A stretch of DNA of 64,000 nucleotides from Alphaproteobacteria bacterium UBA1303. Its GTDB lineage: Bacteria; Pseudomonadota; Alphaproteobacteria; Micropepsales; Micropepsaceae. The translations under genes and the position numbers were made by a program. The notes beneath the pieces were generated by a model, which was not told the DNA's origin, searched no databases, and worked only from the letters and a program-made list of their open reading frames with translations. The stretch's first letter is position 1, and the number at the start of each line of letters is the position of its first letter. Location: contig DBTZ01000021.1 in assembly GCA_002307315.1 (NCBI GenBank), positions 15,641-79,640 of the forward strand. Direction: 5' to 3'. Positions 16,133 through 23,796 of this stretch are shown piece after piece.

Positions 16133-16574
16133 CGGCAACTGGACGCCTGCTCTGGTCGAGGACCGCTTCATCGAGGCCGCCGACGTGATGAAGCGGCTGC
16201 CGGACGTCCGCGTGCCAGGCTACTTCAGCACTTGGCCGGCGGTGTTGTGCGAGTTCGCCGATCTCGTCGGCCAGAAGCCCGTGCCAATGCGCCGGCCACG
16301 GCCGACAGCCGATGCGATCGACCGGATGGAAGAGGCGCTTCAATGGCTGCGTTGGCTGAAGCCCGACGAGGCCAAGCTCGTCTGGATGCGTGCAACCGGC
16401 GTGCGCTGGAAGGAACTCTGCTATCGCTTCGGGATCGCTCGTGCGACGGCGCATCGGCGTTGGGAATACGCGCTGCTCGTCGTCGTGTGGCGTCTCGAAG
16501 GACGTCCGCTTCCCCAAAAATGGTCGCGTCGCTATCTGCGCGATCGGGCGCGGGCGCTGTCGCGCGTTGCGTAG
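16125..16574 (+). CDS. DUF6362 protein, HTH-type late regulator candidate
   Basis: 149 residues, with AGGAGG before ATG 16125. It contains VEDRFIEAADVMKRLPDVRVPGYFSTWP, then MEEALQWLRWLKPDEAKLVWMRATGVRWKELCYRFGIARATAHRRWEYAL, which reads as a sigma-like helix-turn-helix. The C-terminus is basic. DUF6362 proteins sit at the end of phage early operons. Its position just before a 460-base control region with repeated GGTTACC sites makes it a candidate activator of the late genes; this is inference. Confidence 0.7.
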   Translation: MPDGNWTPALVEDRFIEAADVMKRLPDVRVPGYFSTWPAVLCEFADLVGQKPVPMRRPRPTADAIDRMEEALQWLRWLKPDEAKLVWMRATGVRWKELCYRFGIARATAHRRWEYALLVVVWRLEGRPLPQKWSRRYLRDRARALSRVA

Positions 16575-17035
16575 CGAAGGCGGTCGAAAAGTGTCTCACA
16601 CGAAGCGCAGGCGGCAACGCGTTTGGGCTAGACGGAAACGGGTTCGCAGCGGTATATTTTCGCCACGTTCGGACGAGCAGCCGATCGGCGCAAACCATGG
16701 GTCCTCCCTGGGGCTAAAACCTATACGGGTGGGCGGGGCGCGAAAGCTCTCTACACACAGCACAAAAATCCAGGTTACCAGTTACCACGCGAACCGGCGC
16801 CACGTGCCCAAAACGCCGCGAATGGCGCGGGTTTTCGACGGCACCGGACTGGTAACTTCGGATTGCCCTGGTAACCAGCCAGGTTACCACCTGCGCACGA
16901 CAACATCACTCTCGACACAAAAGCTCGAATACCGGAGCCGTGCCCTCTTCGCGGGCGATTTCTGGCGCACTTGCGATTCATTCTGAGCGACGTGCAGGTC
17001 ATCGACGACGGCGCACCAACGGGTCAAACCATCCC
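16575..17035. promoter_or_regulatory. Intergenic control region before the methylase
   Basis: About 460 bases with no convincing gene. Its right half holds repeated GGTTACC-type sites (see separate entry). The left half (16600-16740) shows nothing clear apart from moderate GC content and many stops. It likely carries the promoter for the methylase and possibly a control or origin function. Confidence 0.45.
16773..16889. promoter_or_regulatory. Cluster of GGTTACC operator-like sites
   Basis: GGTTACC at 16773-16779, AGTTACC at 16780-16786 and GGTAACT at 16851-16857 are followed by an 8-base-arm palindrome, TGGTAACC (16869-16876) and GGTTACCA (16882-16889), around a five-base spacer. Five related half-sites in about 115 bases with no coding function point to a protein-binding region. 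Confidence 0.55.
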
Positions 17036-18250
17036 ATGAACAAACTCGCCCTGGAATACTGGCCACTCGAGCGGCTGACCGAGTATGCGCGCAATCCGCG
17101 ACGCAACGACGGCGCCGTGGATCGCATGTGCGCGGCCATCCAGGAGTTCGGCTTTCGGATTCCGATCGTGGCGCACAGCGATGGGACCATCGTCGACGGC
17201 CACCTGCGGCTCAAGGCAGCGCGACGCCTGGGGGTGAGCGAAGTTCCGGTGGTGCTGGCCGATGATCTCACCCCGGCCCAGATCAAGGCGTTCCGTCTGC
17301 TCGCCAACCGGTCGGCGGCATGGGCCGAATGGGATGACGAGCTGCTCGCCCTGGAGTTCGAGGACCTGAACCTTGACGGCTTTGATCTCACGCTGACCGG
17401 CTTCGACGAGGCCGAGATCGACAAGCTGTTAGCGGGGACGATCGAGGATACCGACGACGCCGATGTGGCGCCGGAGCCGCCGACCGAGCCGATCAGCCGG
17501 TCGGGCGATCTGTGGATCTGCGGCGAGCACCGGGTACTGTGCGGCGATGCAACGGTGCGCGCCGATGTCGAGACGGTGCTCGGCGGCGAACTCGCCGACA
17601 TGACGTTCTGCGATCCCCCCTACAACGTGAACTATGCCAATACGGAGGAGAAGAAAGCGCACGGCAAGAACCGGCCGATTCTGAACGATGCGCTCGGCGA
17701 TGCGTTCGGCGCGTTTCTCAAGGCGTCTTGCGTCAATATCCTCGCCGTCACCAAGGGTGCGATCTACATCTGCATGTCGTCCTCGGAACTCGACCGGCTG
17801 CAAAAGGCCTTCCGGGATGCGGGCGGGCGCTGGTCGACCTTCGTGATCTGGGCAAAGAATGCCTTCACGCTTGGTCGATCGGATTATCAGCGTCAATACG
17901 AGCCGATGCTCTATGGCTGGAAGGAAGGCACCGACCACTATTGGTGCGGCGCACGCGACCAGGGTGACGTCTGGTTCTTCGACAAGCCGGCAAAGAACGA
18001 TCTTCACCCGACCATGAAACCGGTGGCGCTGGTCGAGCGGGCCATCCGCAACTCATCGAAGAGCCGGGACATCGTGCTCGACCCGTTCGGCGGGTCGGGG
18101 ACGACGCTGATTGCCGCTGAGCGCGCGGGGCGCCGGGCCCGGCTCGTCGAGCTGGATCCCAAATATGTGGACGTGATCGTACAGCGCTGGCAAGAGGCGA
18201 CCGGTGGCAGCGCGATTCACGCTGCCACCGGCCAAAAGTTCGGGAGCTGA
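17036..18250 (+). CDS. DNA methyltransferase with ParB-like N-terminal domain
   Basis: 404 residues. The N-terminal ~130 residues are a ParB/Srx-like domain: RLTEYARNPRRNDGAVDRM, then FGFRIPIVAHSDGTIVDGHLRLKAARRLG. The catalytic part has DPPYNVNY (motif IV, near 197) and VLDPFGGSGTTLIAAERAGR (SAM site) in the beta-class order, suggesting N6-adenine or N4-cytosine methylation. Phages use such enzymes for protection from restriction or for timing. Start ATG 17036. The last ~45 codons are duplicated in decayed form at 19457-19594. Confidence 0.88.
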   Translation: MNKLALEYWPLERLTEYARNPRRNDGAVDRMCAAIQEFGFRIPIVAHSDGTIVDGHLRLKAARRLGVSEVPVVLADDLTPAQIKAFRLLANRSAAWAEWDDELLALEFEDLNLDGFDLTLTGFDEAEIDKLLAGTIEDTDDADVAPEPPTEPISRSGDLWICGEHRVLCGDATVRADVETVLGGELADMTFCDPPYNVNYANTEEKKAHGKNRPILNDALGDAFGAFLKASCVNILAVTKGAIYICMSSSELDRLQKAFRDAGGRWSTFVIWAKNAFTLGRSDYQRQYEPMLYGWKEGTDHYWCGARDQGDVWFFDKPAKNDLHPTMKPVALVERAIRNSSKSRDIVLDPFGGSGTTLIAAERAGRRARLVELDPKYVDVIVQRWQEATGGSAIHAATGQKFGS

Positions 18251-18253
18251 GGC

Positions 18254-18793
18254 TCAAACGATGCGATAGACCCTTCCGCGGCCATCGATTTTTTCGGAGG
18301 TCACGTTGAGCCCCAGCTTCTTCTTGAGCGCGCCGGCGATAACACCACGCACGGTGTGTGATTGCCATTTGTACGTCACCATGATCTCGTCGATCGTGGC
18401 GCCGCCCGGACGTTTGAGCATCTCGATAAGCTGAGCCTGCTTGCTGCCCGCGCGTGTGCGCGGCGTATCCGCCGGCTTGCTGCCTTTGCCGGTCGCCGTA
18501 TCGGTGCTGCCGCCGGTTGCCGCATCGGCAGACGTGTCGTCCTCGATGCTCAGGGCCTTGAATGCGGCCGGTGTCGCCCGCAAGGTAATGCGCCCGCGTT
18601 TTTTGTCCTCGCGCCAGACGGTATCCTCGCGTCCCGCCTGTACCTCCTTGATCAGTCCCTTGTTGAGTAGGCTTCCGAGGACCTTGGCTACGGCGCCGCC
18701 GGAAAGCTTGATCGTGAGCGGATAGACCGAGCGGTCGTCCCGCCGGCAGGCGGCGGAAAGAACGACGAGTTGCGAATCGGAAAGCTGTGCCAT
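18254..18793 (-). CDS. DUF3489 domain protein
   Basis: 179 residues, convergent with the methylase (three-base gap). ATG 18793 (MAQLSDSQLVVLSAACRRDD) is preceded by GGAG. The N-terminal half resembles a winged helix (LSGGAVAKVLGSLLNKGLIKEV). A Ser/Thr/Ala linker follows, then the DUF3489 domain (SKQAQLIEMLKRPGGATIDEIMVTYKWQSHTVRGVIAGALKKKLG), also winged-helix-like and DNA-binding in appearance. DUF3489 proteins are common in alphaproteobacterial mobile DNA. No function is established. It may be a passenger gene, as it runs against the phage operon. Confidence 0.78.
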   Translation of the reverse strand: MAQLSDSQLVVLSAACRRDDRSVYPLTIKLSGGAVAKVLGSLLNKGLIKEVQAGREDTVWREDKKRGRITLRATPAAFKALSIEDDTSADAATGGSTDTATGKGSKPADTPRTRAGSKQAQLIEMLKRPGGATIDEIMVTYKWQSHTVRGVIAGALKKKLGLNVTSEKIDGRGRVYRIV

Positions 18794-19031
18794 GTTGGCT
18801 CCTTCGGTGCCGGCCGCGGTCATCGCGTACCTTCTACGACCGCAAGCCCGCATCGCTGCGGGTGACGTTGGGCGACATAGAGCCTTCATCGTTGGCGCCG
18901 CCATACACGCTCCGATCGAGCTTGAAGCCAAGCGGATTTTGGGCAGGTTAATTGCTTTTTGCGGCACCGGATATTCGTGGGATAATTTGCGTTCCGCTCG
19001 CTGCGCTTGAGAAGACGGTATCGTATTGCCG

Positions 19032-19069
19032 CCCATATTGTTGTATATGGGTGCCCATATTCAATATGG
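19032..19069. promoter_or_regulatory. Operator palindromes before vapB-like gene
   Basis: CCCATAT (19032-19038) pairs with ATATGGG (19045-19051). CCATATT (19055-19061) pairs with AATATGG (19063-19069) around a single base. Nested palindromes directly before an antitoxin gene are typical autoregulatory sites of toxin-antitoxin operons. Confidence 0.6.
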
Positions 19070-19079
19070 CATGCCGAAT

Positions 19080-19325
19080 ATGAAAACGACGATTGACATC
19101 TCAGACGCGCTGCTGCGCGACGCCCGTAAGAAAGCCGCGAAGGACGGTATAACCGTTCGTGCGTTGGTCGAACGGGGGCTGCGTCACGTTCTTGCGGAGA
19201 CGAAGCCGCAGAAGCCCTTCTGCCTGCGTCGCGCCAGCTTCAAGGGCAACGGCCTGAGGCCGGAGCTCCGAGACGCTTCCTGGCAGGCGGTGCGCGATCT
19301 TGCCTATGAGGGGCATGGCGCGTGA
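19080..19325 (+). CDS. VapB-type antitoxin (ribbon-helix-helix), toxin partner truncated
   Basis: 81 residues: MKTTIDISDALLRDARKKAAKDGITVRALVERGLRHVLAE is a ribbon-helix-helix DUF2191-like antitoxin. The C-terminal half (LRPELRDASWQAVRDLAYEGH) is the toxin-neutralising tail type. It overlaps a GTG that opens the surviving C-terminal piece of a VapC toxin. It therefore probably acts only as an orphan antitoxin or autorepressor now. ATG 19071 is an alternative start. Confidence 0.8.
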   Translation: MKTTIDISDALLRDARKKAAKDGITVRALVERGLRHVLAETKPQKPFCLRRASFKGNGLRPELRDASWQAVRDLAYEGHGA

Positions 19326-19456
19326 AAGGTCCCCGTGTTCACGACGCGCGCATTGCGGCGCTCTGCCTGCAGCAGGACATTCGGACGTTGTGGTCGGCCG
19401 ATCGAGACTTCAGCCGGTTTGCCGGTCTTGTGGTGACAAACCCTTTGGCAAGTTGA
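19322..19456 (+). pseudogene. C-terminal remnant of a VapC (PIN) toxin
   Basis: 44 codons from GTG 19322, overlapping the vapB stop, read VKGPRVHDARIAALCLQQDIRTLWSADRDFSRFAGLVVTNPL. This is the PIN-domain end with the acidic residues of HDA and SADRDF. The first two thirds of the toxin, including the N-terminal catalytic Asp, are missing, as if deleted between the start codon and this segment. No toxicity is expected. Confidence 0.75.
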
Positions 19457-19594
19457 GGGCCCGCCGGGCCCGGCTCCTCGAATTCAATCCCATGTATGTG
19501 GACGTAATCGTGCAGCGTTAGTACAAAACGACCGACGGTAGCGCGACCCACGCTGCCACCGGCCGGAAGTTCGGAAGCTGAGATTCTAGCGATG
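19457..19594 (+). pseudogene. Decayed duplicate of the methylase 3' end
   Basis: This segment aligns base for base, with scattered mismatches, to 18128-18264, the end of the ParB-methylase gene and the bases after it. Shared landmarks are GCCGGGCCCGGCTC, TATGTGGACGT, ACGCTGCCACCGGCC and AAGTTCGG(G/A)AGCTGAG. A TAG replaces TGG in the reading frame, so it is not functional. It brackets the DUF3489-vapB block together with the intact copy. Confidence 0.75.
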
Positions 19595-19620
19595 CGGCAC
19601 GATTCAGAACCACGCCTCTG

Positions 19621-20199
19621 TTACAGAATTGCGCGGTTTGGGCGCAGCCGTGAAGCCAACTTCGGCAGGCCTTTGGCGGTTAAGTCGAACACGAACTCAG
19701 ATGGGGTGAACGGTGGATTCTTATAGGATTTCCGAGTTGTTCTGAGGATTTCCAACGCCTCGACCGGATAAAGATCAAAGGTTCGCGACAAGAATTCGTC
19801 GGCGTCTATTGCCTCGATCGAGAAATGGTCGAGTGCAGCTTTCGGGAAGTCGGCAAGGTTGTCGGTGACGATATGCTGAGCTCCACACTGGATTGCCGCA
19901 GCAAGCACATGACGATCATCGGGATCCGGCAATGTGAGCCCCCCGACGAGGCTCTCGTATCCGGTCACCAGGGCCTCTGGGAATACCTCGCGCATTGCCG
20001 CAAGCTGGGAATTGATGCTTGTCGAAAGCTCCGGCCGCATGGAGAGAAGACTGTGCGTCCATTCGGCGAGGATATCTTCGCTCCAACGCGCTTGAAACAG
20101 GCCGGCATGATAGAAACGCAAGAGAATGTCCCGTTTCCGAAATGGATAGAGGACATTCGCGTCAAGCAGCACAACGAAGCGGTCGGCGATATGCTTCAC
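19621..20199 (-). CDS. PIN-domain toxin (VapC50-like)
   Basis: 192 residues. PIN motifs: VVLLDANVLYPFRKRD (first Asp near 13), EWTHSLL acidic residue, LPDPDDRHVLAAAIQCGA and IVTDNLADFP. The longer C-terminal extension (to PRNRAIL-like end) is typical of this PIN subgroup. It would cleave RNA when freed from its antitoxin. It starts inside the stop of the upstream HTH gene (ATGA), the usual antitoxin-toxin coupling. It lies against the direction of the phage genes, between the methylase region and terS. Confidence 0.85.
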   Translation of the reverse strand: MKHIADRFVVLLDANVLYPFRKRDILLRFYHAGLFQARWSEDILAEWTHSLLSMRPELSTSINSQLAAMREVFPEALVTGYESLVGGLTLPDPDDRHVLAAAIQCGAQHIVTDNLADFPKAALDHFSIEAIDADEFLSRTFDLYPVEALEILRTTRKSYKNPPFTPSEFVFDLTAKGLPKLASRLRPNRAIL

Positions 20200-20651
20200 T
20201 GAGCGTCAAATTCCTGGCCGAGCCGCGCCAACTTATCGAGTGCCGCATGGCAGATCGCATCACGCCGCTCTTTGTAGACGATTAAATCCTCAAACCGGAC
20301 ACGCCGGTGAGAGCCGATCGGGATAAACGGAATTTCCCCTTTTTTCAGCAAGCTACTCAGATAGGGACGCGATACATTCAACATCTCGGCCGCTTGCTGC
20401 GTTGTCAGCATCGCACCGGTCGGAACGAGCGTAACCATGTCACCTCTGGCGATATGGCCCAACAAATCGACGATCAATTCACTGATCGCTGGTGCAATTC
20501 GAACGGGCTGACTATTCACACCCCCGAGCACAAGCGCACCGTCCCGTGCTTTGGCCTGCGCAAGAGCCGTTGCCGCTTCCGCGGCGCTTTCGATTTCCTC
20601 TTGTGTTGGAAGCCGATGGGTCAAATCGGCGACCGGCGCTGTATTGCTCAT
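20196..20651 (-). CDS. Antitoxin with excisionase-type HTH (VapB50-like)
   Basis: 151 residues. The C-terminal half carries a MerR/excisionase-type DNA-binding domain (GAMLTTQQAAEMLNVSRPYLSSLLKKGEIPFIPIGSHRRVRFEDLIVYKERRD). The N-terminal half is an Ala/Glu-rich helix. It precedes the PIN toxin with a four-base overlap and should neutralise it and repress the operon. An AGCCCT-GGCT-AGGGCT palindrome (20689-20704) lies about 40 bases upstream of the start and may be its operator. Confidence 0.82.
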   Translation of the reverse strand: MSNTAPVADLTHRLPTQEEIESAAEAATALAQAKARDGALVLGGVNSQPVRIAPAISELIVDLLGHIARGDMVTLVPTGAMLTTQQAAEMLNVSRPYLSSLLKKGEIPFIPIGSHRRVRFEDLIVYKERRDAICHAALDKLARLGQEFDAQ

Positions 20652-20688
20652 CGTTTTGTCCTCTATCGCCTTTCCTGGTTCCTTATTT

Positions 20689-20704
20689 AGCCCTGGCTAG
20701 GGCT
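20689..20704. promoter_or_regulatory. Palindrome upstream of the HTH-PIN pair
   Basis: AGCCCT and AGGGCT flank GGCT, a perfect 6-base-arm inverted repeat in the 180-base region between the divergent antitoxin and terS. It probably serves as the autoregulatory operator. The AT-rich stretch after it (20705-20765) likely holds promoters. Confidence 0.45.
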
Positions 20705-20832
20705 GGCATCAAGTGTAATATCTGTAATAAGTGTAACAACCGTAAACGCAGTGAACGTTTCTCCGGCTAAGAAAATTGCTCAAATTGGCCTTAACTGACT
20801 AATTCCACTATCATATTGCCAGGAGAACCCGC

Positions 20833-21390
20833 ATGGGCGTATCCATCCGCGCATACGCCCGCAGGCGCGGCGTCAGCCATGTCGCGGTGCTGAAGGCCGC
20901 CAAGGCCGGGCGAATCCCGCTCGAGGCGGACGGCACGATCGATCCCGAGAAGGTGGATGCCGCCTGGACGCGCTCGACCGAGCCCGCAACCACGAGAAAG
21001 CCGACGAGCGGCGCAGCGCCGAAGATGAAACCGGTCAGCGACGCCGCGCTCGGCGCCGTCCGCCAGACGCTGAAGGAACAGGGCCTACCTTTCAGCGGCA
21101 ATGTCACCTTCGTTCAGGCCCGTACCGCCCATGAAGTGGCCAAGGCGCATCTCGCACGGCTTCGACTTCAGCGTCAGAAGGGCGAGTTGGTTAATCGCGA
21201 GAACGCGGCCGGCCTCGTGTTTCGGCTGGCGCGGGAAGAACGCGATGCCTGGCTCAACTGGCCGGCGCGTGTGGCGGCGCTGATGGCGGCAGAGCTCGGG
21301 CTCGACCCTCATTCCATGCAGAAGAGCCTCGAGAGCTACGTCCGCAGCCACCTTGCCGAGCTGGCCGAGGTCAAGGCGGACTTTCGGTGA
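20833..21390 (+). CDS. Terminase small subunit (Nu1-like)
   Basis: 185 residues. The N-terminus is a winged HTH (VSIRAYARRRGVSHVAVLKAAKAGRIPLEADGTIDPEKVDAAW), as in lambda Nu1-type small terminases that recognise the packaging site. After a linker, the C-terminal half (TFVQARTAHEVAKAHLARLRLQRQKGELV ... LGLDPHSMQKSLESYVRSHLAELAEVK) is helical and suited for oligomerisation and large-subunit contact. GGAGA precedes ATG 20833. It heads the late block. Confidence 0.85.
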   Translation: MGVSIRAYARRRGVSHVAVLKAAKAGRIPLEADGTIDPEKVDAAWTRSTEPATTRKPTSGAAPKMKPVSDAALGAVRQTLKEQGLPFSGNVTFVQARTAHEVAKAHLARLRLQRQKGELVNRENAAGLVFRLAREERDAWLNWPARVAALMAAELGLDPHSMQKSLESYVRSHLAELAEVKADFR

Positions 21391-21428
21391 CATGTCGAAA
21401 GGATCGACATGTTTCGGTGACGTGTCGA
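21382..21428. repeat. Repeats between terS and terL (cos/pac candidate)
   Basis: TTTCGGTGAC(A/G)TGTCGA occurs at 21382-21398 and again at 21412-21428, exactly 30 bases apart. Inside, CATGTCGA (21391-21398) and TCGACATG (21404-21411) form an 8-base hairpin around AAGGA. The position between the two terminase genes suits a packaging recognition site. Confidence 0.5.
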
Positions 21429-21457
21429 CAAAATGCCAAATCTTCGACGGATAGACC

Positions 21458-23440
21458 TTGAATGACCTCTTTGCTTTTGACGGCGCCGATATCCTTGCCG
21501 GCGCCTGGCGCGACGGTCTTCGCCCGGATCCCGCGCTCACGGTTTCGGAATGGGCCGATCAGCATCGGATCTTAAGCCCACGCGCTTCCGCCGAGCCGGG
21601 GCGGTATCGGACGGACCGCACACCTTATTTGCGGGCGATCATGGACGCGCTGTCGCCGAGCCACCCGGCGCGGCGGGTCGTGGTGATGAAGTCGGCTCAG
21701 GTGGGGTTTACCGAGAGCGGCAACAACTGGATCGGGTATGTCATCCATCATGCGCCGGGCCCGATGCTCGCCGTCCAGCCGACGGTCGAGCTGGCCAAGC
21801 GCTTTTCGCGCCAGCGCATCGATCCGTTGATCGCCGAAAGCCCGGCGCTCAGGGATCGGGTGAGGCCGGCGCGCTCGCGCGATGCCGGCAATACGGTGCT
21901 GTCCAAGGAGTTTCCGGCGGGGCTCCTGGTCATCACCGGCGCGAACAGCGCCGTCGGCCTGCGCTCCATGCCGGCACGGTATCTGTTTCTGGACGAGGTC
22001 GATGCCTATCCCCCGTCCGCCGACGAGGAAGGCGATCCGGTCGCTTTGGCCGAAGCGCGTACGCGCACCTTCTCGTGGCGGTCGAAGATCCTACTGGGAT
22101 CGACACCGACCATCCAGGGGATCTCGCGGATCGAGCGGGAATACGAGGTGTCCGATCAACGGCGCTACTTCGTGCCGTGCCCCATTTGCGGCCACCGGCA
22201 GTGGCTGCGTTTCGAGCGGTTGCGCTGGGAGAAAGGCAAACCCGAAAGCGCCCGGTATCTGTGCGAGGCCTGCGATGGAGCCATCGAGGAGCATCATAAG
22301 ACCGCCATGCTGGCGGCCGGCGAATGGCGAGCCACGGGGCAAGCGCAGGATCCGGGCACGATCGGGTTCCACATTTCGGCACTGTATTCGCCGGTGGGAT
22401 GGATGTCCTGGGCCGACATCGCGCGCATGTGGGAGGGGGCCCAAGCAACCGACGAGGCCAAGCGCAGCTTCAAAAACAGCGTCCTCGGCGAGACCTGGGC
22501 CGAGACCGGCGAGGCCCCGGATTGGCAGCGGCTCTACGAACGCCGCGAGCCCTGGCAGATCGGCACGGTGCCCTCGGGTGGCCTCTTTCTCACCGCCGGG
22601 GCCGATGTCCAGAAAGACCGCATCGAGGTGTCGGTATGGGCCTGGGGTCGAGGTCTCGAGAGCTGGCTTGTCGATCATATCGTCATCGATGGCGGACCGG
22701 AACATGCCGAGACCTGGGAGAAGCTGTCGGCGCTGCTGTCACGAACATGGCCGCATCCGAGCGGCCTGGCCCTGTCGCTGGCGAAGCTCGGCATCGACAC
22801 CGGCTACGAGGCACCGGCCGTTTACGCCTGGGCACGCCGGGCCGGGCACGCTCAAGTTGCGGCCGTCAAGGGGGTGGAAGGGTTCAACCGTGCCGCGCCG
22901 GTCGCGGGACCATCGTTCGTCGATGTGACGGAGGGCGGCAGGAAGCTGAAACGCGGCGCCCGGCTATGGACCGTCGCGGTCTCGACCTTCAAGAGCGAGA
23001 CCTATCGGTTCTTGCGGCTCACCCGACCCACCGAAGAGGAACGGGCCGAGGGCGCCAAAGATCCCGCCGGCTACATCCATCTGCCGAACGGCATGGAAGC
23101 CGAGTGGGTGAAGCAGCTCGTCGCCGAGCAGCTCGTCACCGTCAAGACCAAGCGCGGGTTTCAGCGGCTGGAGTGGCAGAAGCTGCGCGAGCGCAACGAG
23201 GTGCTCGACTGCCGGGTCTATGCGCGGGCCGCGGCGTGGATTGCCGGTGCCGACCGGTGGCCCGACGCAAAATGGCGCGATCTCGAACGCCAATTGGCCG
23301 TCGCCGATGACGACGGAATCGTCGCCGACACCGAGCCCGGCACCGAGATGAAGTCCGGGGCCGTATCCATTGCCGGCAACGTCCGCCGTGCGCCGGCCCG
23401 CTCCCACCGGCGGGTGTTCCGCTCGACGTACTTTTCCTGA
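21458..23440 (+). CDS. Terminase large subunit (GpA family)
   Basis: 660 residues. The ATPase part has VVVMKSAQVGFTES (Walker A variant, about 74-87) and YLFLDEVDAYP (Walker B, about 173-183). A CPICGH...CEACDG zinc-like knuckle is at about 242-272. The nuclease part has GADVQKDRIEV and LGIDTGYEA acidic residues. It matches the lambda gpA family, which cuts concatemers and drives DNA into the prohead. The start is TTG 21458, since no in-frame ATG or GTG precedes the conserved LTVSEWADQHRILSP. Confidence 0.92.
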   Translation: MNDLFAFDGADILAGAWRDGLRPDPALTVSEWADQHRILSPRASAEPGRYRTDRTPYLRAIMDALSPSHPARRVVVMKSAQVGFTESGNNWIGYVIHHAPGPMLAVQPTVELAKRFSRQRIDPLIAESPALRDRVRPARSRDAGNTVLSKEFPAGLLVITGANSAVGLRSMPARYLFLDEVDAYPPSADEEGDPVALAEARTRTFSWRSKILLGSTPTIQGISRIEREYEVSDQRRYFVPCPICGHRQWLRFERLRWEKGKPESARYLCEACDGAIEEHHKTAMLAAGEWRATGQAQDPGTIGFHISALYSPVGWMSWADIARMWEGAQATDEAKRSFKNSVLGETWAETGEAPDWQRLYERREPWQIGTVPSGGLFLTAGADVQKDRIEVSVWAWGRGLESWLVDHIVIDGGPEHAETWEKLSALLSRTWPHPSGLALSLAKLGIDTGYEAPAVYAWARRAGHAQVAAVKGVEGFNRAAPVAGPSFVDVTEGGRKLKRGARLWTVAVSTFKSETYRFLRLTRPTEEERAEGAKDPAGYIHLPNGMEAEWVKQLVAEQLVTVKTKRGFQRLEWQKLRERNEVLDCRVYARAAAWIAGADRWPDAKWRDLERQLAVADDDGIVADTEPGTEMKSGAVSIAGNVRRAPARSHRRVFRSTYFS

Positions 23441-23445
23441 ACCGA

Positions 23446-23568
23446 GAGTCTGTTTCCGATCGATTGAATCGGAAACAGACTCATAGGTCTTTGTTTGTCG
23501 TGCATTTTTACGGAAACCCGCCGCAATACGCTGTCGCTAACGGCCCCACTTTTCCGAAATGCACTCTA
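23446..23568. repeat. Dispersed palindromic repeat, copy B
   Basis: GAGTCTGTTTCCGAT (23446-23460) and its exact complement (23468-23482) form a 15-base stem around a seven-base loop. TCTTTGTTTGTCGTGCATTTTTACGGAAA follows, with a second, weaker hairpin closing at TTTCCGAAATGCACTCTA. The layout equals copy C (27331-27433). It fills the terL-gpW gap and could also slow transcription. Confidence 0.55.
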
Positions 23569-23583
23569 TCGTGGGATAAACCG

Positions 23584-23796
23584 ATGACCCTCGAAGAGAT
23601 GACCACCCTGCACGAAGCGCTTCTGGCCGCGCGCTATCGCGGCGTGCGCACGGTGGAGATCAATGATCGACGGATTACCTATGCCTCCGACACCGAACTG
23701 TCCGCCGCCATCACCGATCTCGAGGGACGGATTGCCGCGGCCAAGGAAGGCGGCAAACGCCGCCGCATCCTGACCTCGGCCTCGAAGGGGTTATAG
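23584..23796 (+). CDS. gpW-like head-tail joining protein
   Basis: 70 residues: MTLEEMTTLHEALLAARYRGVRTVEINDRRITYASDTELSAAITDLEGRIAA. The length, the short two-helix plus hairpin plan and the place between terL and portal are those of lambda gpW, which binds the portal so that tails can join. ATG 23584 is the natural start; longer frames run into the repeat. Its stop overlaps the portal start by one base. Confidence 0.82.
   Translation: MTLEEMTTLHEALLAARYRGVRTVEINDRRITYASDTELSAAITDLEGRIAAAKEGGKRRRILTSASKGL

Noticed and set aside
16390..16986. 198-codon plus-strand frame across the DUF6362 end and control region
   Set aside because: The product is Arg/Ser-rich with no conserved pattern, and half of it overlaps the operator palindromes.
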